A stretch of 7,773 bases of DNA from Myxococcales bacterium (GTDB lineage: Bacteria > Myxococcota > Polyangia > Polyangiales > Polyangiaceae), in NCBI GenBank assembly GCA_020430865.1, contig JAGQIY010000649.1, forward strand, positions 1 to 7,773. The letters are read 5' to 3'. Shown here piece after piece: positions 1 to 5,483 of the stretch (position 1 is its first letter; every line of letters begins with the position of its first letter). Made by a program: the position numbers and the translations under genes. The notes beneath the pieces are model-generated. The model did not search any database, had not been told where the DNA came from, and saw only the letters and a list, made by a program, of their open reading frames with translations.

Positions 1-786
1 AGGCTTCCAGTTGATGCCCCCGTCTTGGGTACGATAGACAGCGAGGTTCGCCGCTGCGCCCATCGCCACGGTGTAGTCCTTGTCGGCGTTCACCTTTACC
101 GCACGGTAACGGACGCGCCAGGCGGGTAGGCCTTGACCAACCGCAGGCTGCGGAAGGTCACTCGGATGGGGCGCTCCCTTGGCCGTCGAGCTCGGCTTGA
201 CCAAGCGGCTATAGCCACCGCGCACGAAGGGCCACCCCTCCTTGGCCAGCTTCGCGAGAGGCTTCACGGAGACCTTGAGATCGTCGAGGGTCGCGCCGCG
301 AGCACCGCTCGTCTTGAGCGCGTCGGCGGCGTCCCCGCCGTACTCGACGAAGCTCCACGCTTGGCTCTGGTGGACGCGCTCAACGGCTTCGCTCTTGGTG
401 AGCTCCTTGCCCAGCACCGCGCAACCCTCGAACGGTCGGTCCCCTGGGTGAGCAGACAGCAGCCTGCGACGCAGCAGCCGCCTGAACTCCGGGGGATTGT
501 CCCGAATCAGGGAGGGTCCAGTCGGCCCGGCCATGCAGAGCGCGTAGTCAGCGAGCTTGGTGGATGAATCGTGGAGGCTCCACGCGGCCATCGCCCGGGG
601 GTACGCCATCCAGATCCCGCCGCCGCACAAGAGCAGCACGATCAGGTGGCGCAGGCGGATCGGAAAGCCTTCGTCCTCGAGGTCTTCCTCGTCGAAGTAC
701 TCCTCGTCCTCCACCAGGTCGTCCGGCGGAGCGACGACCCGATTGCGCAGCCGAGGCCCGTGATGGATGTAGCCGGAATCGACCAT
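1..786 (-). CDS. Membrane-anchored hypothetical protein with a C-terminal BNR/Asp-box motif (partial, 3' end beyond window)
   Basis: The frame is open for 262 codons from ATG at 786 to the left edge, so the C-terminus is missing. I do not recognise the family as a whole. Residues 1-42 are hydrophilic, with a strongly acidic run at about 22-39 (many D and E). A single hydrophobic segment follows at about 46-62 (HLIVLLLCGGGIWMAY), so the N-terminus is probably cytoplasmic and the rest exported. Cys84 and Cys122 lie on the exported side. At about 253-260 the sequence TQDGGINW fits the Asp-box (BNR repeat, S/T-x-D-x-G-x-T/N-W), which normally marks one blade of a beta-propeller such as Ycf48-like or sialidase-fold proteins. 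More such repeats are therefore expected beyond the window. An in-frame TAA about 50 bases upstream limits the start; the only other in-frame option is a TTG about 12 codons upstream. No Shine-Dalgarno lies at normal spacing before the ATG. The coding frame is well supported, the function is not known. Confidence 0.72.
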   Translation of the reverse strand, partial: MVDSGYIHHGPRLRNRVVAPPDDLVEDEEYFDEEDLEDEGFPIRLRHLIVLLLCGGGIWMAYPRAMAAWSLHDSSTKLADYALCMAGPTGPSLIRDNPPEFRRLLRRRLLSAHPGDRPFEGCAVLGKELTKSEAVERVHQSQAWSFVEYGGDAADALKTSGARGATLDDLKVSVKPLAKLAKEGWPFVRGGYSRLVKPSSTAKGAPHPSDLPQPAVGQGLPAWRVRYRAVKVNADKDYTVAMGAAANLAVYRTQDGGINWKP

Positions 787-829
787 GCACCGTGGGTAGG
801 ATCGGGCCCTCCAACTGGGCAAGTTTATG

Positions 830-867
830 ACGTGTTTACGTGGGTTTGCGCCCACATCGCCACACGT
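830..867 (-). terminator. Two-tier hairpin just after the PLP-enzyme stop codon
   Basis: Read on the minus strand, an outer 6-bp stem (ACGTGT with ACACGT, 867-862 and 835-830) encloses an inner 7-bp stem (ATGTGGG with CCCACGT, one U-G pair, 857-851 and 844-838) with a CGCAAA loop. The 5' arm begins 2 bases after the stop codon of the trans-sulfuration enzyme. No U-tract follows, so this is either an atypical terminator or a 3'-end stabilising fold. The inverted repeat is seen directly; the terminator role is inference. Confidence 0.42.
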
Positions 868-869
868 GC

Positions 870-2075
870 TCAGCGCTCACAGCGAGCGAGGGCGCGGGTG
901 AGATCGCGCCTCAAGTCCTCGGTCGCTTCGATGCCCACCGACAGCCGCAGCAGCCCGTCGCCAATATCGGCACGGCGGCGGGTCTCGATCGGCATCGTCG
1001 AAGCGGTCGTCGAGGCGGGATGGGTGAGGAGGCTGCGCACGTCACCGAGGCTGACCGCGTGCTCGATCAACTCGACCCCCTCGAGCACGCGCTTGCCCGC
1101 CTCGATCCCGCCTCGCAGCTCGAACGAAAGCAGCGCGCCGAAACCCGTCATTTGCCCCGCGGCAATCCCATGACCCGGGTGACTCTCGAGCCCTGGATAG
1201 TGAACCTGAGCCACTGCTGGCTGCGTCGTCAGCCAGCGCGCCAGCTCGAGAGCGCTGCTCGACGCCTGACGCTGGCGCAGGGCCAGCGTGCGCACGCCGC
1301 GGCTGATGAGGAAGGCGTTGAACGGCGCCAGCACTCCCCCGAAGCCCTTCACCACTAGCTCGGAAGCCGCGTGCACCCGGGCTCGACTGCCGCAGATCAC
1401 CCCCCCAATGGCGTCTCCGTGACCGCCGAGCGCCTTGGTCATGGAATGCAGCACCACGTCGGCGCCGAGCTCGATGGGCCGCTGATGGATCGGTGTCGCG
1501 AAGGTGTTGTCGCACACCAGCTCGGCGCCTCGCTCACGTGCCAGCTTGGCGAGTGCACGCAGATCGCAGATCTTCAGTACGGGGTTCGAGGGCGTCTCTG
1601 CGTACACGACGCGGGTGTTCGGCGCGAGCGCACCGGCATACGCCTCGATCGAGCTGCCGTCGACGAAGGTCGTCTGGATCCCCAGCTTCGGTAAGTGCTC
1701 CCGCAAGAGCCGCGAGGTCTCGCCATAGCAGCTCCACGGCGCCACCACGTGGTCCCCTGCCTGCAAGCTCGACAGCAGCGCTCCGGTCACCGCAGCCATG
1801 CCGCTCGCCGTGGCGACGGCAGCCTCAGCGCTCTCCAGATCCGCGAGCTTGCGCTCGAGGGACTCGACGCTGGGGTTGCGCCAGCGACCATAGATGTACA
1901 GTTCATTTTCCCCCCGGAAAGCTGCAGCGGCCTGCTCCGCGGTCCCGAGGTCGTAGGCGCTCGAGAGCACCAGCGGCGGCTCCAGGGCGCGCGCCTGGCT
2001 CAGCGCCTGCTGATCGTCGATGGCCTCGCCTGCGTGGACCGCGCGAGTCGCGATGTCGTGGTCGGAGTCACTCAC
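870..2075 (-). CDS. Trans-sulfuration family PLP-dependent enzyme (cystathionine gamma-synthase/lyase-like)
   Basis: A complete 401-residue protein of the Cys/Met metabolism PLP family (MetB/MetC/MGL type), which is normally about 380-430 residues. Family landmarks in order: YIYGRWRNPS at 60-69 (usually YSRxxNPT, phosphate binding from the neighbouring subunit), SGMAA at 91-95, CYGET at 116-120, ETPSNP at 160-165, D189 in DNTFATP (contacts the pyridine nitrogen), K214 in SMTKALGGHGD (the internal aldimine lysine), HPAS at 352-355, and R377 in LLRLSVGIE (substrate carboxylate). The fold and PLP chemistry on sulfur amino acids are therefore secure. Which reaction it catalyses (synthase, beta- or gamma-lyase, sulfhydrylase) cannot be decided here: methionine gamma-lyase's reactive cysteine after the YG pair is replaced by E119. 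The GTG start at 2075 is fixed by an in-frame TAG four codons upstream and no other start before residue 93. A TAGAGT box lies six bases before it. rpsU lies upstream, and a hairpin follows the stop. Confidence 0.93.
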   Translation of the reverse strand: MSDSDHDIATRAVHAGEAIDDQQALSQARALEPPLVLSSAYDLGTAEQAAAAFRGENELYIYGRWRNPSVESLERKLADLESAEAAVATASGMAAVTGALLSSLQAGDHVVAPWSCYGETSRLLREHLPKLGIQTTFVDGSSIEAYAGALAPNTRVVYAETPSNPVLKICDLRALAKLARERGAELVCDNTFATPIHQRPIELGADVVLHSMTKALGGHGDAIGGVICGSRARVHAASELVVKGFGGVLAPFNAFLISRGVRTLALRQRQASSSALELARWLTTQPAVAQVHYPGLESHPGHGIAAGQMTGFGALLSFELRGGIEAGKRVLEGVELIEHAVSLGDVRSLLTHPASTTASTMPIETRRRADIGDGLLRLSVGIEATEDLRRDLTRALARCER

Positions 2076-2081
2076 AGCACG

Positions 2082-2087
2082 ACTCTA
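2082..2087 (-). promoter_or_regulatory. Possible -10 box for the trans-sulfuration enzyme gene
   Basis: On the minus strand TAGAGT lies exactly six bases before the GTG start at 2075. That is the position expected if transcription began at the start codon itself. No convincing -35 and no well-placed Shine-Dalgarno sequence is visible. The match is short, so this is weak evidence on its own; see the finding on the repeated arrangement. Confidence 0.25.
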
Positions 2088-2200
2088 CCCTGCTCCGACG
2101 GGTCCGAGAATCGCGCGCACAAACGCAGAAACACGGCAACCGCTCACCCCCGAACGAGGAGGCAGGCGGCGCCGTGCGGCTGGGTCGAGCGCGAGTCGAT

Positions 2201-2225
2201 GCGCAGAACCTGGAGGGTTCAGCGC
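2201..2225 (-). terminator. Hairpin downstream of rpsU
   Basis: A near-perfect stem of 4 + 5 bp (GCGC-x-GAACC pairing with GGTTC-x-GCGC) has one internal mismatch and a 5-base loop. It begins 11 bases after the rpsU stop codon. No U-run follows, so classical intrinsic termination is uncertain. It occupies part of the 161-bp gap between rpsU and the PLP enzyme gene, where I see no other gene. Confidence 0.4.
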
Positions 2226-2236
2226 GCTCTCGAGAC

Positions 2237-2467
2237 TCAAACCCCAGGGATGATCTTTTCGCGCTTGCGACGACGACGAGCGGCCTCGCTCATCTTCTTC
2301 CGGCGCTTCACGCTCGGCTTCATGTAGTGCCGACGACGCTTCAGCTCGCGCAGGATGCCCTCACCGGCCATCTTGCGCTTCAAGTGCTTGATTGCACGCT
2401 CAATCCCCTTGTCTCCGACGGAGACCTCCAGGGGCTTACACTGAACTGATTCGGTAGGATTGGACAC
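2237..2467 (-). CDS. rpsU: 30S ribosomal protein bS21
   Basis: The protein is 76 residues if started at GTG 2467. bS21 is a small basic protein that binds late to the 30S platform near the 3' end of 16S rRNA and affects initiation-site selection. The family signature is clear: PLEVSVGDKGIERAIKHLKR from residue 12, GILRELKRRRHYMKPSVKRR at about 37-56, then a basic tail rich in R and K. Many bS21 proteins begin with M-P-L-E-V, but here the position just before PLEV is AAG (Lys11), which is not a start codon. GTG 2467 is the nearest conventional upstream start and gives a plausible 11-residue extension. ATG 2548 would give a 103-residue form overlapping the divergent gene's 5' region and is less likely. 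No Shine-Dalgarno precedes GTG 2467. The gene identity is firm, the exact start is not. Confidence 0.93.
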   Translation of the reverse strand: MSNPTESVQCKPLEVSVGDKGIERAIKHLKRKMAGEGILRELKRRRHYMKPSVKRRKKMSEAARRRRKREKIIPGV

Positions 2468-2478
2468 AGGGACGGGCG

Positions 2479-2506
2479 GTATGACAGAGGGCGCCGCGTC
2501 ACGCAA
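2479..2506 (-). promoter_or_regulatory. rpsU: Possible rpsU promoter in the divergent intergenic region
   Basis: On the minus strand TTGCGT (2506-2501) and TCATAC (2484-2479) are separated by 16 bases. Transcription would begin near 2472, giving a leader of only about five bases before GTG 2467. Both hexamers are imperfect matches to the sigma-70 consensus, so confidence is low. Confidence 0.25.
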
Positions 2507-2532
2507 GGGGTTTGGGCCATAGCACTGCCCTT

Positions 2533-2564
2533 TTGTCACCTGATCCATGGACGGGCGCTATAAC
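2533..2564 (+). promoter_or_regulatory. Possible promoter for the DUF971-glycosyltransferase pair
   Basis: A good -35-like TTGTCA (2533-2538) and a good -10-like TATAAC (2559-2564) are seen, though the 20-base spacer is longer than usual. The -10 ends six bases before ATG 2571, so the transcript could start at that codon. This also argues against the upstream ATG at 2547, which would lie inside the promoter. Confidence 0.35.
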
Positions 2565-2570
2565 CCCGCC

Positions 2571-2918
2571 ATGGCCGAACCCAGGTTCACCCCGAGTGGC
2601 GTCAAGGCCCCTCACGGCGCCCGCGTGATGGAGATGACGTGGCAAGACGGGCACACCTCGCGCTTCCCCCACGAGCTGCTTCGGGGCTACTGCCCCTGCG
2701 CCGGGTGCCAGGGGCACTCGGGGACCGTCGCCTTCCAGAGCGGCGGCAACCTCGACCTCGTGAAGCTCGAGCCCGTCGGCAACTACGCCCTGTCCCTGGA
2801 GTGGGGAGACGGCCACAACAGCGGTATCTACTCGTTCAGCTACCTACGTCTGCTGGGCGATCTGATCGACGCCCACGGTGACCGGCTGACCGAGGTCCAC
2901 CCCGAGCTGCCTCGCTGA
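2571..2918 (+). CDS. DUF971 / GBBH-N-like zinc-domain protein
   Basis: A 115-residue protein matching the gamma-butyrobetaine hydroxylase N-terminal-like domain (DUF971). Landmarks: EMTWQDGHTSRFPHELLRGY at 21-40, CPCAGC with C41, C43 and C46, then the PVGNYALSLEWGDGHNSGIYSF segment at about 68-89. In human GBBH this domain binds zinc through Cys38, Cys40, Cys43 and His82. Here C41, C43, C46 and H82 (in GDGHNSG) could fill the same roles. The catalytic oxygenase domain is absent, as in other stand-alone bacterial members, whose role is unclear; some are found with Mrp/ApbC-type iron-sulfur proteins. I chose ATG 2571 because the conserved region starts soon after it and a -10-like box lies just upstream; ATG 2547 would add eight residues. 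The glycosyltransferase starts 2 bp after the stop, which suggests co-transcription. Confidence 0.9.
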   Translation: MAEPRFTPSGVKAPHGARVMEMTWQDGHTSRFPHELLRGYCPCAGCQGHSGTVAFQSGGNLDLVKLEPVGNYALSLEWGDGHNSGIYSFSYLRLLGDLIDAHGDRLTEVHPELPR

Positions 2919-2920
2919 CC

Positions 2921-3928
2921 ATGCGCGCGCTGGTCGTCACCAGCTCGTACCCCGAGACGCCGGGGGACCCCTCGGGGCACTTCGTCGCGAGCGAAGTGCG
3001 CGCCCTGGTAGCGCGAGGCTATACGGTGACCCTCGTGGTTCCTCGAGGGAATGCGCCACGCGAGACACCCCGCGGCGTAATCCTGTGGGAGATCGCTGCA
3101 GGAGACGCGTTCGGTTTTCCGGGGGTGAGAGCGCGACTGGCGGAACCGGGTCTGTTGAAGTGCGCTGGCCGTCTTTCCGGGATCTTGCGCTTCTTGCTTG
3201 GCGCGCGGCGCTGCGTGGCGCGACTCGCGCGAGTGGAGGGCGTCTTCGACCTCGTGCAGGCGCACTGGCTCCTGCCAGGCGTGTTTCCTCTATTACCGCC
3301 CGGAATCGCTCGTGAGGCGGAGTGGGTCACCCATGGCAGTGACGCGCGCCTCTTGCGGCGCATGCCGACATTCGCCGCGAGAGGTATGCTCGAGACAGCG
3401 ACACGAGCTGCCAAGGTCACTCGGCTGCGTGCCGTGTCGAGCGAGCTGCTCGCAGCTCTGGCCCCCCTCACCCCCAGATCCGTCGCAGACCGGCGGGTCG
3501 AAGCTTGCGCCATCGACCTCGGTGACGTGCCCGCTCGCGACGACGCGCGGCGCCTTCACGGTGTCGAGGGTGAGCTGTGGGTCGTGGTGGCGCGCTTGAT
3601 CGCCTCCAAGCGCGTCGACGTGGCGCTGGAGAAGAGCCTTGAGTTGGCGCAGACACGCCCCATCTCCGTCGTCGTGATCGGCGATGGCCCGATGCGAGCC
3701 TCCCTCGAGGCGCGCTTCCCTCACGCTCGCTTCCTCGGCCAGCTCCCCCGCCCCACGTGCCTGAGCTGGATGGCCGCGGCGGACGGCTTGCTCAGCGCCT
3801 CCTTGCTGGAGGGCGCGCCCACGGCGATCCGCGAGGCTCGCGCCCTGGGAGTGCCGGTCCTTTGCGCTCCGGCCGGGGATCTGGCGCGCTGGGCGGAGAC
3901 CGACCCAGGGCTCTGCCTGCTAGCGTGA
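2921..3928 (+). CDS. GT4-family glycosyltransferase (short C-terminus)
   Basis: A 335-residue GT-B fold glycosyltransferase that would transfer a sugar from a nucleotide-sugar donor; donor and acceptor cannot be told from sequence. The N-terminal half has the acceptor-side opening [19 protein letters not shown] (8-26) and the AHWLLPG motif (114-120). The C-terminal half has the donor-site motifs: [12 protein letters not shown] at 222-233 (family form GRLxxxKG), [12 protein letters not shown] at 252-263, FLGQLP at 271-276, and the E-x7-E pair E297/E305 in [20 protein letters not shown]. The protein ends about 20 residues after this motif, whereas most GT4 enzymes run some 370-400 residues and end with further helices. 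It has no signal peptide or clear membrane segment, so it is probably cytoplasmic. The start ATG is 2 bp after the DUF971 stop, and translational coupling is likely since no good Shine-Dalgarno is seen. Its last 9 bp overlap the end of moaB on the other strand. Confidence 0.9.
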   Translation: MRALVVTSSYPETPGDPSGHFVASEVRALVARGYTVTLVVPRGNAPRETPRGVILWEIAAGDAFGFPGVRARLAEPGLLKCAGRLSGILRFLLGARRCVARLARVEGVFDLVQAHWLLPGVFPLLPPGIAREAEWVTHGSDARLLRRMPTFAARGMLETATRAAKVTRLRAVSSELLAALAPLTPRSVADRRVEACAIDLGDVPARDDARRLHGVEGELWVVVARLIASKRVDVALEKSLELAQTRPISVVVIGDGPMRASLEARFPHARFLGQLPRPTCLSWMAAADGLLSASLLEGAPTAIREARALGVPVLCAPAGDLARWAETDPGLCLLA

Positions 3929-4441
3929 CTCTCCGCGCACCCTGGGCAACAGCTCGGCGAAGTTGCAGGGCTTCGTGCGCGCGTCCAGCTGCGGGAGCAG
4001 GATCTTCTCGAGCGCGAGGCGCACGGCTCCGGTCGAACCCGGCAGCAGGAAGACCAGCGCGCCGCCGCACAACGCGGCGTCCGCCCGAGACTGAATCGTG
4101 CTCGCCCCAATTTCCGTATAGGAAAGCATGCGAAACAACTCGCCAAAGCCGGGGATATGCTTGGTGATGAGCGGGGCCAGCGCCTCGGGCGTGACGTCAC
4201 GCGCGGTGATACCGGTGCCTCCGGTCGCAATGATGACGTCCGTCTTCGGATGCGCGATCCACGCGGCAAACTGGGCGCGCAAGAGCAGCAGGTCATCGGG
4301 CAACAGAGCGCGGTCGAGGAGCTCGTGGCCCGCCTCGCCAAGCTGCTCACACAGGAGCCCGCCGCTCTTGTCCGTCGATTGATCCCGGGTGTCGCTGACG
4401 GTCAGCACGCGGACGCCCAGGGCTTGGAAGCTGTCGGCCAT
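3920..4441 (-). CDS. moaB: Molybdenum cofactor biosynthesis protein MoaB (MogA/MoaB family)
   Basis: A complete 173-residue protein, close to the ~170 residues of E. coli MoaB. The family binds molybdopterin and, in MogA-type members, adenylylates it with MgATP ahead of metal insertion. Motifs: VSDTRD at 15-20, DD at 49-50, [15 protein letters not shown] at 73-87 (the conserved TGGTG loop and D82), [22 protein letters not shown] at 99-120, and LPGSTGA at 133-139. The C-terminal [10 protein letters not shown] at 152-161 closely resembles E. coli MoaB, and is the main reason for calling MoaB rather than MogA. The acidic residues at 49-50 and D82, needed for adenylylation in MogA, are present, so the protein may be active. 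It is cytoplasmic. It converges on the glycosyltransferase gene, with the stop codons in a 9-bp overlap, and diverges from the DUF4013 gene. No other moa or mog genes are in view. Confidence 0.95.
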   Translation of the reverse strand: MADSFQALGVRVLTVSDTRDQSTDKSGGLLCEQLGEAGHELLDRALLPDDLLLLRAQFAAWIAHPKTDVIIATGGTGITARDVTPEALAPLITKHIPGFGELFRMLSYTEIGASTIQSRADAALCGGALVFLLPGSTGAVRLALEKILLPQLDARTKPCNFAELLPRVRGESR

Positions 4442-4523
4442 GACCCATCTTGGCTCTCTTCACCGCCGCGACACAACGATCCGCCGTGGGAGGCGCCTGG
4501 ACCCTGTGATATGCAGCGCTCCT
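4442..4523. other. Divergent intergenic region between moaB and the DUF4013 gene
   Basis: These 82 bases must hold the 5' signals of both genes. On the minus strand TTGTGT and CAAGAT are spaced by 18 bases, with the second ending five bases before the moaB ATG. On the plus strand a TGATAT sequence lies near 4507-4512, about a dozen bases before ATG 4524. Neither is a strong consensus match. I see no operator-like palindrome or riboswitch. Confidence 0.3.
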
Positions 4524-5477
4524 ATGGCAATGCCCCCGCAGTTTCAGCCACCAACTCCAGGGTACGCGCCCGCCGCTGGCGTCGGCGGAGACTACGGGCC
4601 GCCGCCCGAGAAGATCGAGGTGATGCGCGCGGTCAAGTTCCTGATCAGCGACCCAACCGATGGCAAGACCAACTGGCTGTACGCCACCTTGATCCAGCTC
4701 ATCCCGGTGGTCGGCCCGATCTCGATGCTGGGCTGGCAGGCCGAGATCACCCAGCGACTCGCGCGCAACCACCCGAAGCCAATCCCGAAGTACGACTTCG
4801 GCGACTTCACGCACTACCTGACCCGTGGGCTCATCCCCTTCGTCGCGCAGCTGCTCGCGGTCTTTCCGATCATATTCGTTTGGTACTTCTTCATGGTCAT
4901 CGCGACCATGCTGGTTGGCGTGATCGGAGGTGCGATTGGCAGCCCCGAGCTCACGATGATCATGCTCTTGCTGTTCAGCCTGGTCGGCTACCTCGTGCTG
5001 GTGGTGATGATGACGGTCTTCGTCAGCGCCATCATGCTCCGCGCGGAACTGACCGAGGACTTCGGCAAGACGCTGCAGTTCGGCGCGATCTTCCGCTACG
5101 CCGGAAAGACCTGGAAGCGCTCGCTGGGGTACGGCTTGCTGCTCGGCCTGATCGCCTTTGGGATGGGCATGCTGGGCATGCTCGCCTGCTTCATCGGTCT
5201 CTACTTCGTGGTCTCGCTGCTGAGCTTTGCCAACCTGCACCTGCGCTATCAGATCTACGCGGCCTATCTCGCCGAGGGTGGAGAGCCGATCCCGGTCAAG
5301 GAGCCTCAGACGTTGCCCAGCGAGGTTTCGAGCGCCGGCTACGCGAGACAACAGCCAATGCTGCAACAGGGCCAGCCCGGCGGATACGGTCCCTCGGGCG
5401 GCGGCTATGGTCCGCCGCCCGGAGGTGGTGGCTACGGCCCCCCGCCAGGCGGATACGGTCCCCCACCCGGCTACTGA
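4524..5477 (+). CDS. DUF4013-type polytopic membrane protein with Gly/Pro/Tyr-rich tail
   Basis: A 317-residue integral membrane protein. Residues 1-30 are Pro/Gly-rich. Residues about 33-100 carry the conserved-looking part of DUF4013 (RAVKFLISDPTDGKTNW, then IPVVGPISMLGWQAEITQRL). Hydrophobic segments follow at about 51-71, 103-138 (long enough for one or two passes), 143-172 and 201-236. Residues 286-317 are a low-complexity tail made of about four GGYGPPP-like units. The biochemical function of DUF4013 is unknown. ATG 4524 is preferred because the preceding sequence in this frame back to 4389 overlaps moaB and reads as unrelated arginine-rich shadow; a second ATG at 4530 would remove only two residues. 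No clear Shine-Dalgarno is visible. The ggt-like gene begins 6 bp after the stop, so the two are very probably co-transcribed. Confidence 0.85.
   Translation: MAMPPQFQPPTPGYAPAAGVGGDYGPPPEKIEVMRAVKFLISDPTDGKTNWLYATLIQLIPVVGPISMLGWQAEITQRLARNHPKPIPKYDFGDFTHYLTRGLIPFVAQLLAVFPIIFVWYFFMVIATMLVGVIGGAIGSPELTMIMLLLFSLVGYLVLVVMMTVFVSAIMLRAELTEDFGKTLQFGAIFRYAGKTWKRSLGYGLLLGLIAFGMGMLGMLACFIGLYFVVSLLSFANLHLRYQIYAAYLAEGGEPIPVKEPQTLPSEVSSAGYARQQPMLQQGQPGGYGPSGGGYGPPPGGGGYGPPPGGYGPPPGY
5379..5474 (+). repeat. GGYGPPP-type repeats in the DUF4013 protein tail
   Basis: About four imperfect units (GGYGPSGG, GYGPPPGG, GGYGPPPGG, YGPPPGY) end the protein. Codons vary between units (TAC/TAT, GGT/GGC, CCG/CCC), so this is protein-level repetition maintained for composition rather than a recent exact DNA duplication. 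Such tails are usually disordered. Confidence 0.8.
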
Positions 5478-5483
5478 GTTTCC

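Noticed and set aside
548..814. Minus-strand 88-codon frame near the left-edge gene
   Set aside because: It overlaps the 5' part of the 262-codon frame, which shows a membrane segment and an Asp-box; the 88-codon translation is Arg/Pro/Gly-rich shadow.
1493..2449. Plus-strand open frame of 318 codons opposite the PLP enzyme and rpsU
   Set aside because: It is antisense to two clear genes, and its translation is Arg/Ser/Pro-rich with no motif.
2547..2570. Upstream ATG for the DUF971 gene
   Set aside because: It adds eight residues outside the conserved domain and falls inside the likely promoter; ATG 2571 fits better.
4347..5366. Minus-strand open frame of 339 codons antisense to the DUF4013 gene
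   Set aside because: The translation is rich in H, D, E, Q and R as expected for the complement of a membrane protein gene. The plus-strand frame has membrane segments and a recognisable family pattern.
5379..5474. Possible tandem DNA repeat or CRISPR-like array
   Set aside because: The units are short, uneven, in frame and encode a Gly/Pro/Tyr tail, with synonymous differences between units and no spacers.
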